Shown here one piece after another: positions 33,249 through 41,948 of a stretch of 64,000 bases of DNA. The first letter of the stretch is position 1. Every line of letters starts with the position of its first letter. Source of the DNA: Nocardioides sp. CER19. Its GTDB lineage: Bacteria; Actinomycetota; Actinomycetes; Propionibacteriales; Nocardioidaceae. The stretch spans positions 372,001 to 436,000 of the forward strand of contig NZ_JARVWS010000004.1 of the NCBI RefSeq assembly GCF_029846275.1, read 5' to 3'. The notes below the pieces were generated by a model that was given only the letters and a program-made list of their open reading frames with translations, searched no databases and had not been told where the DNA came from. A program made the position numbers and the translations under genes.

Positions 33249-33269
33249 CCGCCGGGCCACGCCCGGCGG
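33249..33269. terminator. Perfect 9-bp hairpin between convergent genes
   Basis: CCGCCGGGC, loop CAC, GCCCGGCGG. It lies between the converging quinone oxidoreductase and phosphofructokinase genes. No T-run follows. The rest of the 122-bp gap shows nothing else. Confidence 0.6.
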
Positions 33270-33288
33270 CAACCGACACGACGGAGGC

Positions 33289-34317
33289 TCAGCCGAAGAA
33301 CACCTGCGCCTCGGCGTACTCCTCCGGGCTGACCAGCTTGAGCTCACCGGTCGCCTCGGCGAGCGGCACCCGGATGATCGCGGCGCCGCGCAGCGCCGCC
33401 ATGGTCCCGAAGTCACCGTCGGCGACGGCGTCGATCGCGTGCAGGCCCAGCCGGGTGGCGAGCCAGCGGTCGAACGCGGTCGGGGTGCCACCGCGCTGGA
33501 CGTGGCCGAGGACGACGGCGCGCGCCTCGCAGCCGACCCGCTGCTCGATCTCGTGGGCGAGCCGGTCGCCGATGCCACCGAGCCGGACGTGGCCGAACGC
33601 GTCGAGGTCGCCGGTCTGCATCGTCATGCCGGAGCCGTCCCGCGGCACCGCGCCCTCCGAGACGACCAGGATCGGGGCGTAGCGCGACTCGAACCGGCTC
33701 TTCACCAGCGCGCACACCTCGTCGATGTCGAACGGCTGCTCCGGGATGAGCACGATGTTGGCGCCGCCGGCGATCCCGCTGTGCAGCGCGATCCAGCCGG
33801 CGTGGCGACCCATCACCTCGACGACGAGCACGCGGTGGTGGGACTCGGCGGTGGTGTGCAGCCGGTCGATCGCCTCGGTCGCGATGTTGACCGCGGTGTC
33901 GAAGCCGAACGTGAAGTCGGTGCCGGAGAGGTCGTTGTCGATCGTCTTCGGTACGCCGACCACCTGGACGCCCTCGTCGGCGAGCGCGGTCGCGACCCCG
34001 AGCGTGTCCTCGCCACCGATCGCGACCAGGGCCTCGACCCCGTCGGCCGCGAGCTGGTCGCGGATGCGCCGGACGCCGTCGGGCACCTTGAGCGGGTTGG
34101 TCCGGCTCGAACCGAGGATCGTGCCTCCCCTCGGGAGGATGCCCCGACACTGCTCGATGCCGAGCGTCATCGTCAGCCCCTCGAGCGGCCCCTTCCAGCC
34201 GTCGCGGTAGCCCACGAAGTCGAAGCCGTGGACGCGCACCCCCTTGCGGACGACCGCTCGGATGACGGCATTGAGACCGGGACAGTCGCCGCCACCAGTC
34301 AGGACTCCGACACGCAT
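33289..34317 (-). CDS. pfkA: 6-phosphofructokinase, probably pyrophosphate-dependent
   Basis: 342-residue glycolytic phosphofructokinase: MRVGVLTGGGDCPGLNAVIR, GWKGPLEG, GGEDTLGVA at 101-109, and PKTIDNDL at 123-130, which holds the catalytic Asp. Residue 104 is Asp and residue 124 is Lys. In this family that pair marks pyrophosphate as phosphoryl donor (as described for Amycolatopsis methanolica), while Gly104 goes with ATP use. Donor choice is therefore inferred to be PPi. ATG 34317 has an AGGAGGT ribosome site. An upstream in-frame ATG at 34365 is not needed. Confidence 0.9.
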   Translation of the reverse strand: MRVGVLTGGGDCPGLNAVIRAVVRKGVRVHGFDFVGYRDGWKGPLEGLTMTLGIEQCRGILPRGGTILGSSRTNPLKVPDGVRRIRDQLAADGVEALVAIGGEDTLGVATALADEGVQVVGVPKTIDNDLSGTDFTFGFDTAVNIATEAIDRLHTTAESHHRVLVVEVMGRHAGWIALHSGIAGGANIVLIPEQPFDIDEVCALVKSRFESRYAPILVVSEGAVPRDGSGMTMQTGDLDAFGHVRLGGIGDRLAHEIEQRVGCEARAVVLGHVQRGGTPTAFDRWLATRLGLHAIDAVADGDFGTMAALRGAAIIRVPLAEATGELKLVSPEEYAEAQVFFG

Positions 34318-34415
34318 GGGACCTCCTCTTGGATCGTTCACGTGACGCAGTTCACAGCCTGGCACGCCGGGGTGGCCTCTGACGAGGGCTCGCCGGGCAG
34401 CGGGTGGCCGACCAC

Positions 34416-34421
34416 TAGGGT
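34416..34421 (+). promoter_or_regulatory. -10 box of the DUF1028-glpK operon
   Basis: TAGGGT, 6 nt before ATG 34428. Confidence 0.6.
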
Positions 34422-34427
34422 CGGGCC

Positions 34428-35243
34428 ATGACCTTCTCCATCGTGGCCCGCTCCGCCGACGGCGAGTCCTGGGGCGTGGCCGTCGCCTCGAAGTTCCTGG
34501 CCGTGGGATCGGCCGTACCCGCCGCGGTCGCCGGCGTCGGCGCCATCGCCACCCAGGCGCACGCCAACGTCGCCTACAAGGGCCTGGCGCTCGCCCACCT
34601 CGACGACGGCGCCACGGCGTCGGTCGCCCTCCAGCGGCTGCTCGAGGAGGACGAGGGGCGCGACCATCGCCAGGTCGGCATCGTCGACGTGGAGGGCGGC
34701 GCAGCCTCGCACACCGGAGCCTCGTGCCTCGAGTGGGCAGGTTCGCTGACCGGCGAGGGGTACGCGATCCAGGGCAACATCCTCACCGGATCCGAGGTGG
34801 TCGAGGCCATGGAGGCGGCCTGGCTCCGCTCCGACCCCGAAGAGCCGCTGGCCCGCCGGCTGCTCGCGGCGCTGGCCGCCGGCGACGAGGCGGGCGGCGA
34901 CAGCCGGGGCCGGCAGAGCGCGGCCGTGCTCGTCGTACGTGAGGGGGCCGGCTACGACGGCGGCGACGACATCGCCGTCGACCTGCGGGTCGACGACCAC
35001 GCCGCGCCGATCCCCGAGCTGCTGCGGCTCCTCGACCTCAACGACCTCTACCTCACCGCCTCCACCGAGGAGGAGAAGGTGAGGATCACCCCCGAGCTCG
35101 AGGCCGAGCTGGAGGCCTTCGCGATGGACCAGGGCGCCCGCGACTTCCTGTCGTGGGTCGGCAGCGAGAACTACGAGATGCGCGTCGCCGACGACCTCTC
35201 GTGGATCGACGAGAAGATCCTGGCCATCGTCCGGGCCTCATGA
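34428..35243 (+). CDS. DUF1028 protein
   Basis: 271 residues. The N-terminal part (MTFSIVARSADGESWGVAVAS, KFLAVGSAVP, ATQAHANVAYKGLAL) matches DUF1028, predicted to have an Ntn-hydrolase-like fold. GYAIQGNILTGSEVVEAM is another family-typical stretch. The C-terminal 60 residues resemble the putative peptidoglycan-binding extension often found in DUF1028 proteins. Activity is unknown. Its stop overlaps the glycerol kinase start as ATGA, so the two are translationally coupled. Confidence 0.83.
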   Translation: MTFSIVARSADGESWGVAVASKFLAVGSAVPAAVAGVGAIATQAHANVAYKGLALAHLDDGATASVALQRLLEEDEGRDHRQVGIVDVEGGAASHTGASCLEWAGSLTGEGYAIQGNILTGSEVVEAMEAAWLRSDPEEPLARRLLAALAAGDEAGGDSRGRQSAAVLVVREGAGYDGGDDIAVDLRVDDHAAPIPELLRLLDLNDLYLTASTEEEKVRITPELEAELEAFAMDQGARDFLSWVGSENYEMRVADDLSWIDEKILAIVRAS

Positions 35244-36718
35244 GCATCCTCGCGATCGACGCCGGCACGACCGGCGTCACCGCCCTCGTCGTCACCCCGG
35301 AGGGACGCATCGCGGCCCGCGGCTACCAGGAGTTCCAGCAGCACTTCCCGAAGCCGGGCTGGATCGAGCACTCCCCCGAGGAGATCTGGGCGGCCACCCT
35401 CGCGGCGACGCAGCAGGCCGTGTCGTCGTACGACGACCAGGCGCTGGGCAGCCTGACCGCGCTCGGCATCACCAACCAGCGCGAGACGGTGCTGCTCTGG
35501 GACCGGGAGACGCTCGGCGCACCGCGCCGGGCGATCGTCTGGCAGGACCGGCGTACCACCCAGATCTGCGACCGCCTCCGGGACGCGGGTCACGAGCCAC
35601 GGGTCACCGAGGTGACCGGCCTGCGGCTCGACCCCTACTTCTCGGGGACCAAGCTCGCCTGGATCGCCGAGCACGAGCCGCACACGTGGGCGCTGGTGGG
35701 GTCGGGCCGTTATGCGATCGGCACCGTCGAGTCCTACCTGGTCGCCCGGATGACCCGTGGCGTCTGGCACGTCACCGATGTGTCCAACGCCTGCCGCACC
35801 CTGCTGTTCGACCTCGCCGCGGGCGACTGGTCGGACGAGATGTGCGAGCTGTTCGGTGTCCCCCGCGACGCGCTCCCCGAGCTGGTGCCCAACTGGGGCG
35901 CGCCGATGGTCACCGACCCGCGGACCTTCCTCGGCCTCGAGCTGCCGATCGCGGGCTTGGCCGGTGACCAGCAGTCGGCGCTGTTCGGGCAGACCTGCTT
36001 CGAGGTGGGCGACTCGAAGTGCACCTACGGCACCGGGTCGTTCGTGCTCACGAACACCGGGTCCAACATCGAGCGCTCGGACGCCGGGCTGCTCTCGACC
36101 GCCGCCTGGCGCTCGCCGGACGGGGAGCTCACCTACGCGCTCGAGGGCGCGATCTTCGTGACCGGAGCGGCCGTGCAGTGGCTGCGCGACGGCCTGCAGA
36201 TCGTGGGCTCGGCGGCCGAGACGGCGGCCATCGCGAGCACCGTCCCCGACAGCGGGGACGTCGTCTTCGTGCCCGCGCTGACCGGCCTCGGGGCGCCCTA
36301 CTGGGACCCGAACGCCCGCGGCACCATCGTCGGCATCACCCGCGGCACCACTCGCGGCCACCTGGTGCGGGCCACCCTCGAGGCGATCGCCTTCGAGGTG
36401 CGCGACGTGCTGGAGACCATGCCCGCCTGCTCGTCGCTGCGCGTCGACGGGGGCGCCTCCGCCAACGACCTGCTCTGCCAGCTCCAGGCCGACCAGCTCG
36501 GTGTCGTGGTGACCCGCCCGTCGCAGGTCGAGACCACCGGGCTCGGAGCCGCCTTCCTCGCCGGCCTCGGCACCGGCGTGTGGTCCTCCACCGACGAGCT
36601 GCGGGACACCTGGTCGGCGGACCGGGAGTTCACCCCCGCCGCGTCCCGGGAGGACGCGGACGCGTCGTACGCCCGGTGGAAGGACGCGGTCGAGCGGTCC
36701 AGGGCCTGGGCCCGCTGA
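35240..36718 (+). CDS. glpK: Glycerol kinase
   Basis: FGGY-family kinase, 492 residues, that phosphorylates glycerol to glycerol 3-phosphate. MSILAIDAGTTGVTALVV is the first phosphate-binding loop. GITNQRETVLLWDRETL, AIVWQDRRTT, LAGDQQSALFGQTCFEVGDSKCTYGTGSF and LEAIAFEVRDVLE, together with VDGGASANDLLCQLQAD, are glycerol kinase motifs. It is coupled to the upstream DUF1028 gene by an ATGA overlap and converges on the coiled-coil gene. No glpF or glpD is in the window. Confidence 0.93.
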   Translation: MSILAIDAGTTGVTALVVTPEGRIAARGYQEFQQHFPKPGWIEHSPEEIWAATLAATQQAVSSYDDQALGSLTALGITNQRETVLLWDRETLGAPRRAIVWQDRRTTQICDRLRDAGHEPRVTEVTGLRLDPYFSGTKLAWIAEHEPHTWALVGSGRYAIGTVESYLVARMTRGVWHVTDVSNACRTLLFDLAAGDWSDEMCELFGVPRDALPELVPNWGAPMVTDPRTFLGLELPIAGLAGDQQSALFGQTCFEVGDSKCTYGTGSFVLTNTGSNIERSDAGLLSTAAWRSPDGELTYALEGAIFVTGAAVQWLRDGLQIVGSAAETAAIASTVPDSGDVVFVPALTGLGAPYWDPNARGTIVGITRGTTRGHLVRATLEAIAFEVRDVLETMPACSSLRVDGGASANDLLCQLQADQLGVVVTRPSQVETTGLGAAFLAGLGTGVWSSTDELRDTWSADREFTPAASREDADASYARWKDAVERSRAWAR

Positions 36719-36736
36719 CGCCGGGAAGATCCCCGG

Positions 36737-37573
36737 CTACCCCTCCAGCCGATCGACCTCGGCCTGCGCCTCGGCGACCTGCTCGGCGGCCGCGTCACGG
36801 GAGTCCTCGGCGCCGGCGAGCTCGTCGTCGACCTCCTCGGCCCGCTCCTCGAGGTCGGCCACGCGGCGACGGGCCTCCTCCAGCTCGGCGGCGACCTGCA
36901 GCGCCCGGGCCTCGAGCGCCTTGACCTGCGCCTCGGCCTCCCGGTGCTCGTGCCGGGCCTCCTCGAGCGCCTCCTTGGCCTCCTTCAGCGCCTCCTTCCG
37001 GCGGGTCCGCTCGGCCTCCCCCGGGTCGAGGTCGGGTACGACGTGCAACTCCCGCGACACCGGCGCGGCCGCGAAGCCGAGCGCCTCGGGCACCGCGACC
37101 GCGGCGGCCGCGTCGACCGCGTCGACGCCGGTCGCGGCGAGCGGGCTGACGAGCAGCCCGCTGCGGACCGCGGCGGCGGCGCCCGGGTCGAGCATCGCCG
37201 CGGTGAGGGTGGCCTCGACCTGGTCGGCCACGGCCTCGGTGACCTTGACGCCGCGCTCGCGGGCCACCGCCCGGGCCCGGGTGGTCACGGCGGCGGTGAG
37301 CTGGCGACGCTGCTTGGTGAGCTCGCGGAGCTGGGCGGCGTCCATGCCGGCCGCGGCGTCCCGGAGCGCCTCGCCGACGGCGAGCACCTGGTCGACCTGC
37401 TCGGTCTCGTGGCGCACCAGCAGGTTGACGACCCACGCGGAGACGACGGGCTTCCGCAGTCCCTTGACCCGGGCGTCCTTCAGCTCCTTCGCGCGCTTGT
37501 CGCGGGCCGGCGTGAACGCCGCCAGCGGCAGGGCGTAGAGCTCGTCGGCGATCGCGAGCAGCTCGTCAGCCAT
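36737..37573 (-). CDS. Coiled-coil protein of unknown function
   Basis: 278 residues. The N-terminal half is alpha-helical and alanine-rich (MADELLAIADELYALPLAAF, TPARDKRAKELKD). The C-terminal third is a long charged coiled coil (KEALKEAKEALEEARHEHRE onward to AEAQAEVDRLEG). No membrane segment or enzymatic motif. Homologues in actinobacteria are annotated only as hypothetical. It overlaps the preceding arylamine N-acetyltransferase gene by 8 nt and is the last gene of that operon. Confidence 0.75.
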   Translation of the reverse strand: MADELLAIADELYALPLAAFTPARDKRAKELKDARVKGLRKPVVSAWVVNLLVRHETEQVDQVLAVGEALRDAAAGMDAAQLRELTKQRRQLTAAVTTRARAVARERGVKVTEAVADQVEATLTAAMLDPGAAAAVRSGLLVSPLAATGVDAVDAAAAVAVPEALGFAAAPVSRELHVVPDLDPGEAERTRRKEALKEAKEALEEARHEHREAEAQVKALEARALQVAAELEEARRRVADLEERAEEVDDELAGAEDSRDAAAEQVAEAQAEVDRLEG

Positions 37574-38402
37574 GGACGAGCAGCCACTCGTCGTGCGCGA
37601 CGGCCATCCGCCGGTGCAGGTCGCGGAGGGCGTCGTCGTCGACACCGTCGAGCGAGACGCCGAGGTCGGTGATCGCGGCCCGCCAGTCGGCGTACGCGCG
37701 GAGCTCGCGGACGGCGGCGCCGTCGCCAACGCGGGTGTAGCGGATCCCGCGCACGGTGTCGGAGCCGGTGGCGTCGCGACGCTGCACGACGAGCAGGCGG
37801 GTGAAGGCACCGTCGGGCGGCGTCGAGAGCCGGGCGTGGTTGGCGTCGACGTCGGCCTGGGAGACGCCGGCCGGCCTGACGAGACTGCCCAGGACGCTGT
37901 TGGACGGGTCGTGGTGGAACGTCCAGCCCCGCTCGGACAGCCGGGCGATCCGGTAGACGAACCGGCCCTGGCGGTGCACGCCCTCGACCAGCGGGAGCGG
38001 GTCGCGGAAGCCGTCGCCGTACCCGAGGTCCGGCCACCAGCGGCCGCCCGGGTTCTCCGGCGTCGGCAGCCCGCTGACGACGATGACCAGGTGGTCGAGC
38101 GTCCCCGAGGAGCCGACCTCGAGCAGCATGGACGCGGGGTGCCGCTCCACCGCGAAGCCGAGCTCGCGCAGGACCAGCTCGACGGCGCCGTTGTGGTGGA
38201 AGCAGTAGCCCGCGTTCCCGCCGCCTGCGATGCGGGCCAGCGTGTCGGCCGGGTCCGCCGAGGTCGGCGCACCCAACATGATCGCGAGGTTCTCGTAGGG
38301 CACCGCATCGAGATGCCGGTGGTGCAGGTCGACGAGCGTCTCGAGGGTCGGCTCGGGCCGGCCGGAGAGGCCGAGCCGGGCCAGGTAGGCGTCGACGGTC
38401 AT
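37566..38402 (-). CDS. nat: Arylamine N-acetyltransferase
   Basis: 278-residue acetyl-CoA-dependent NAT enzyme. The catalytic Cys lies in GGNAGYCFHHNGAVELVL, the His in TLDHLVIVV and the Asp in WPDLGYGDGFRDPL, the NAT Cys-His-Asp triad in order. The N-terminal helical segment starts MTVDAYLARLGL. Its ATG overlaps the stop of the flavin reductase-like gene as ATGA. In mycobacteria a NAT takes part in lipid or sterol metabolism; here the physiological acceptor is unknown. Confidence 0.9.
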   Translation of the reverse strand: MTVDAYLARLGLSGRPEPTLETLVDLHHRHLDAVPYENLAIMLGAPTSADPADTLARIAGGGNAGYCFHHNGAVELVLRELGFAVERHPASMLLEVGSSGTLDHLVIVVSGLPTPENPGGRWWPDLGYGDGFRDPLPLVEGVHRQGRFVYRIARLSERGWTFHHDPSNSVLGSLVRPAGVSQADVDANHARLSTPPDGAFTRLLVVQRRDATGSDTVRGIRYTRVGDGAAVRELRAYADWRAAITDLGVSLDGVDDDALRDLHRRMAVAHDEWLLVHG

Positions 38403-38887
38403 CGGGCGTACCTCCCCCGGCGGTGGAACAGCGGCTCGTCGTCCTCCCCGACGACGAGCTCCTCGATGCTGGCGGTCACCTCGAGGGACCAGCCGACCGG
38501 ACGGGTCGACTCGAGACGCACGCCGGCCCAGGTCGTCGCATCGGCCAGGCGCGGACCCCACGCGGTGGACGTGAACTCGGCCAATCGGAACGGCCCACCC
38601 GGGGCCGGGGTCGCGCCGGCGAAAGCCTCCGCGAGGTCGCGGTGCCGCCACGACAACAGCTGTACGACGGCCGCGCCGTCCTCCCCCAGGTCGTCGGCCA
38701 GGTCGCTGTCGGGATCGATCAGCGCGACGACCCGCGCCGGTTGCCCGTTGGCGACCATCAGCGAGGAGACCGTGAGACCCGCGGGCTCGGCGGTCGTCCA
38801 CAGCGACACCGTCCCCCCGAGCCGCGCCCGCAGTCGCCGGACCGGGTCGTCCGGCGTCGGGAACGGATGGGTGTCGTGGATGGTCAA
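38399..38887 (-). CDS. Flavin reductase-like (split-barrel) protein
   Basis: 162 residues with the FMN-binding split-barrel arrangement of flavin-reductase-like proteins: LGGTVSLWTTAEPAGLTVSSLMVANGQP near the N-terminus and a C-terminal strand region with LEVTASIEELVVGEDDEPLFHRRGRY. The family reduces or binds flavin for partner oxygenases; none is adjacent. The best start is TTG 38887, 4 nt after the acyltransferase stop, with no clear ribosome site, suggesting translational coupling. Confidence 0.75.
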   Translation of the reverse strand: MTIHDTHPFPTPDDPVRRLRARLGGTVSLWTTAEPAGLTVSSLMVANGQPARVVALIDPDSDLADDLGEDGAAVVQLLSWRHRDLAEAFAGATPAPGGPFRLAEFTSTAWGPRLADATTWAGVRLESTRPVGWSLEVTASIEELVVGEDDEPLFHRRGRYAR

Positions 38888-38891
38888 GCGC

Positions 38892-39611
38892 TCAGGCCGC
38901 TGGCTTGGCGGGCGGCTCGACGGCCTGCTGCTTGGCGAGCTCCTTGGCACGGTTCGCGTACATGTCGACGTACTCCTGGCCGGAGAGCTTCATGATCTCG
39001 TACATGATCTCGTCGGTGATCGACCGCAGGATGTAGCGGTCGTTCTCCAGGCCCTCGTAGCGGGAGAAGTCGAGCGGCTTGCCGAACCTGACCACCGGCT
39101 GCGCGAAGCGCCCGAAGGCCTTGCCCGGAGGCGCCACCTCGTCGGTCTTGAGCACGGCGACCGGGATGACCGGGGCCTTGGTGATCAGCGCGAGCCGGGC
39201 GACGCCGGTCTTGCCGCGGTAGAGACGACCGTCGTGGGACCGGGTGCCCTCGGGGTAGATGCCGAACAGCTCCCCCTCGTCGAGCACCTTGCGCGCGGCG
39301 AGCAGCGCACCCTCGGCGGCGTTGGCCCCGGAGCGGTCGATCGGCACGTTGCCGGTGCCGGAGAAGAACGTCTTCTTGAACCATCCCTTCACGCCCGGCT
39401 CGGTGAAGTACTCCGCCTTGGCGACGAAGCGCACCATGCGCGGGAGACCGAGGGGCATGAACAGCCAGTCGGCGTAGGAGAGGTGGTTGCCGGCGAGGAT
39501 CGCCGGGCCCTCGTCGGGGACGTTCTCGGCGCCCTCCACGCGGGGACGGAAGGCGAGCTTGAGCCAGGGCCCGATGGCCACCCACTTGAGCACCGAGTAG
39601 AACAGCCGCAC
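38892..39611 (-). CDS. 1-acyl-sn-glycerol-3-phosphate acyltransferase (PlsC-like)
   Basis: 239-residue membrane-associated acyltransferase. The catalytic motif is NHLSYADWLFMPL (an H-x4-D motif). The glycerol-phosphate-binding motif is FGIYPEGTRSHDGRLYRGKTG, and APVIPVAVL closes the PlsC domain. It probably acylates lysophosphatidic acid or a related lipid on the inner face of the membrane. GTG 39611 is the start that fits the domain (MRLFYSVLKW). It heads a four-gene minus-strand operon, divergent from the alpha/beta hydrolase gene by 31 bp. Confidence 0.87.
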   Translation of the reverse strand: MRLFYSVLKWVAIGPWLKLAFRPRVEGAENVPDEGPAILAGNHLSYADWLFMPLGLPRMVRFVAKAEYFTEPGVKGWFKKTFFSGTGNVPIDRSGANAAEGALLAARKVLDEGELFGIYPEGTRSHDGRLYRGKTGVARLALITKAPVIPVAVLKTDEVAPPGKAFGRFAQPVVRFGKPLDFSRYEGLENDRYILRSITDEIMYEIMKLSGQEYVDMYANRAKELAKQQAVEPPAKPAA

Positions 39612-39642
39612 GAACACACCCGAATCCTTGCAGAATGCACGG

Positions 39643-40425
39643 GTGACCACTACCCCGGCCGTCCTGTCGACCGCCCAGCCGCTCTCCGCCCCCGCCCGTC
39701 CGGAGCTGACCGGCGGTCGCCGGGTCGGCGTCCTCCTCTCCCACGGCTTCACCGGCTCGCCCGGCTCGATGCGCGCGTGGGGCGAGCACCTGGCGGAGAA
39801 GGGGTACGCCGTCGAGGTGCCGCGGCTGCCCGGCCACGGCACGACCTGGCGCGACATGAACACCACCACGTGGTCCGACTGGTACGCCGAGGTGAGCCGC
39901 GCCTTCGAGAAGCTCGCCGCCGAGAACGACACCGTCGTGGTGGGCGGCCTGTCGATGGGCGGCGCGCTGGTCCTCCGGCTGGCGGCGGACCATCCCGACC
40001 GGATCGCGGGCATCGTCGTCGTGAACCCGGCCGTGGCGACCAAGCGCTGGGACGTGAGGCTGCTGCCGGTGCTCAAGCACCTGCTCGGGGCCATGCCCGG
40101 CATCGGCAGCGACATCAAGAAGGACGGCGTGATCGAGGACGCCTACAAGCACACGCCGCTCAAGGCCGCCCACTCGATGATGAGCGCCTGGCCCGTCCTG
40201 GTCGCCGACCTCGGCAACGTGAAGGCGCCGGTGCTCTACTTCCGGTCGACCGTCGACCACGTCGTCGACGAGCTCTCCGAGCCGCTGATCCTCGACCGGA
40301 TCGGGTCGACGGACGTCACCGTCAGGCGCCTGGAGAACAGCTTCCACGTGGCGACCGTCGACAACGACGCCCAGCGGATCTTCGAGGAGTCGGTCGCGTT
40401 CGTCGCGCGTGTCACCGAGGGCTAG
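39643..40425 (+). CDS. Alpha/beta hydrolase, carboxylesterase/monoglyceride lipase type
   Basis: 260 residues. VGVLLSHGFTGSPGSMRAW holds the oxyanion loop and GLSMGGALVL the nucleophile elbow with the catalytic Ser. The C-terminal part supplies the acid (FRSTVDHVVD) and the His in NSFHVATVDND. Resembles Est30-type carboxylesterases and monoacylglycerol lipases. Divergent from a PlsC-like acyltransferase, so a lipid-turnover role is plausible. GTG 39643 is used; TTG 39628 is an alternative. Confidence 0.88.
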   Translation: MTTTPAVLSTAQPLSAPARPELTGGRRVGVLLSHGFTGSPGSMRAWGEHLAEKGYAVEVPRLPGHGTTWRDMNTTTWSDWYAEVSRAFEKLAAENDTVVVGGLSMGGALVLRLAADHPDRIAGIVVVNPAVATKRWDVRLLPVLKHLLGAMPGIGSDIKKDGVIEDAYKHTPLKAAHSMMSAWPVLVADLGNVKAPVLYFRSTVDHVVDELSEPLILDRIGSTDVTVRRLENSFHVATVDNDAQRIFEESVAFVARVTEG

Positions 40426-40428
40426 GCT
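40423..40428 (+). promoter_or_regulatory. -10 box of the 155-residue membrane protein gene
   Basis: TAGGCT, 7 nt before GTG 40436, overlapping the hydrolase stop codon. Confidence 0.5.
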
Positions 40429-40435
40429 CGGCGGC

Positions 40436-40903
40436 GTGCCGCAGACGGACCCACCCGACGACCCGGACCTGGCGGCCTGGCGAGAGATCGTGGAGAACTA
40501 CGGCGACCGGGCGGAGCTGCCGCCCGACGCCGAGGCGAACGCGCCCGCCGCGGCGGAGTCGGGGCCGTCGTACTCGGTCCGCTTCGGCACGTTCGACGAC
40601 GACATCGACGAAGACATCGACGTGTCGTTCGCGGAGGCCAGCGATCCCCTGGAGGACGACTTCGTACCCCCGGAGCCGGAGCCGTTCCGCCTCAGCCCGG
40701 CGCGCGCCGCGGCCTGGGCGGGCGTGCTCGGCGCACCGGTCGTGGCGCTGCTGGCCACCATCGTCGTGACCTCCACCGACCTCAGCGTCCCGCGCTGGTT
40801 CGGCTGGCTGCTGGTCGCTGCCTTCCTGGGCGGCTTCGGCTACCTCGTCATCACGATGCCGAGGGACCGCGACGACCCTTGGGACGACGGCGCGAGGCTG
40901 TAG
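40436..40903 (+). CDS. Small membrane protein with acidic N-terminus
   Basis: 155 residues. The first 80 are strongly acidic and soluble (FDDDIDEDIDVSFAEA). Two membrane segments follow (AAAWAGVLGAPVVALLATIV and GWLLVAAFLGGFGYLVITM), and the short tail is rich in Asp and Arg. Function is unknown; similar hypothetical proteins are found in other actinobacteria. Its 3' end overlaps the convergent ROK gene by 53 nt, so the two transcripts could interfere. Confidence 0.75.
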   Translation: MPQTDPPDDPDLAAWREIVENYGDRAELPPDAEANAPAAAESGPSYSVRFGTFDDDIDEDIDVSFAEASDPLEDDFVPPEPEPFRLSPARAAAWAGVLGAPVVALLATIVVTSTDLSVPRWFGWLLVAAFLGGFGYLVITMPRDRDDPWDDGARL

Positions 40904-41948
40904 CCGTCGGCTCCGGCGTCACGAGGTCGCGGAACCGCTGCAGGCGCTCACGACGACGGGCCCGCCTGACGAGCTCGCCACGGCGGCGCCGGAACATCGG
41001 CCGCACGGCCTCGGCACGGGCCAGGTCCGCAGCGCCGACGATGCCGGCCTCCGGGCCGAACCGCGCCTGCTGCACCACCGGGATCTCCCGGTGCCCCGCG
41101 CCGACCAGCGAAGCCGCGAGCGCCTTGCGGGCCGGCTCGAGCAGCAGGTCGGCGGCCGCCGAGACGCCGCCGCCCACGACGACCAGCTCGGGGTCGAACG
41201 CGGCGACGAGGTTCGCGACACCCACGCCGAGCCAGCTGCCGACCGAGGCGAAGGCCTCGAGGGCGACCGGGTCGCCGAGACGGGCGGCCTCGGTGACCAT
41301 CGGACCGGTCAGGGCGGCCGGGTCCCCACCGCACGAGTCCTCGAGCAGCGACTCGCGACCGTCGAGGCGGGCGCGGGCGAAGCGGGCGAGGGCGTTGCCG
41401 CTGCAGTACTGCTCCCAGCAGCCGGTGCCGCCGCACTCGCAGGCCTGGCCGTCGGGCACGACCTGCATGTGGCCGAACTCGCCGGCCATGCCGTTCTGCC
41501 CGCGCAGCAGCGTGCGGTTGAGGATGAGGCTGCCGCCGATGCCGGTGCCCAGGGTGATCATGACGACGTCGGTGAAGCCACGGGCCACGCCGAAGGAGTA
41601 CTCCGCGCGGGCCGCGCAGTTGGCGTCGTTGTCGAGCGCCACGGGCACGCCCCAGCGGGCCTCGAGCCGCGCTCGGGTCGGGTCCATCCGCCACGGCAGG
41701 TGCGGCGCGAACATCACGCGCTCGCCCGCCGCGTCCACGAAGCCGGCGGCGGCCAGGCCGACGCCGTCGATGCGGCGACCGTCGGCGACCTCGAGGACCG
41801 CCTCGGTCAGTGCGTTCTCGACGAGCGTCACGTCCACGAGCCTGCCGGGCGTCGACCGGCGCGCGGTGCGCCCGACCGTGCCGTCCGGGAAGACCTCGCC
41901 GGCGAGCACCTTGGTGCCGCCGATGTCGACACCGATGTAGAGCGTCAC
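40851..41948 (-). CDS. ROK-family sugar kinase, second copy
   Basis: 365-residue ROK kinase. LYIGVDIGGTKVLAGEVFPDG is the ATP loop, LDNDANCAARAEY holds the catalytic Asp and MAGEFGHMQVVPDGQACECGGTGCWEQYCSGNA, positions about 155-190, is the zinc-binding ROK signature. A basic tail of about 45 residues (RRRRGELVRRARRRERLQR) is unusual and extends across the convergent neighbour. Probably a glucokinase paralogue. Its GTG start overlaps the upstream glkA stop as GTGA. Confidence 0.87.
   Translation of the reverse strand: MTLYIGVDIGGTKVLAGEVFPDGTVGRTARRSTPGRLVDVTLVENALTEAVLEVADGRRIDGVGLAAAGFVDAAGERVMFAPHLPWRMDPTRARLEARWGVPVALDNDANCAARAEYSFGVARGFTDVVMITLGTGIGGSLILNRTLLRGQNGMAGEFGHMQVVPDGQACECGGTGCWEQYCSGNALARFARARLDGRESLLEDSCGGDPAALTGPMVTEAARLGDPVALEAFASVGSWLGVGVANLVAAFDPELVVVGGGVSAAADLLLEPARKALAASLVGAGHREIPVVQQARFGPEAGIVGAADLARAEAVRPMFRRRRGELVRRARRRERLQRFRDLVTPEPTATASRRRPKGRRGPSAS

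Noticed and set aside
37572..40769. A 1065-codon plus-strand frame
   Set aside because: It runs antisense to four well-supported genes and its translation is typical GC-driven filler. The same applies to the 1107-codon minus-strand frame at 44892-48215.
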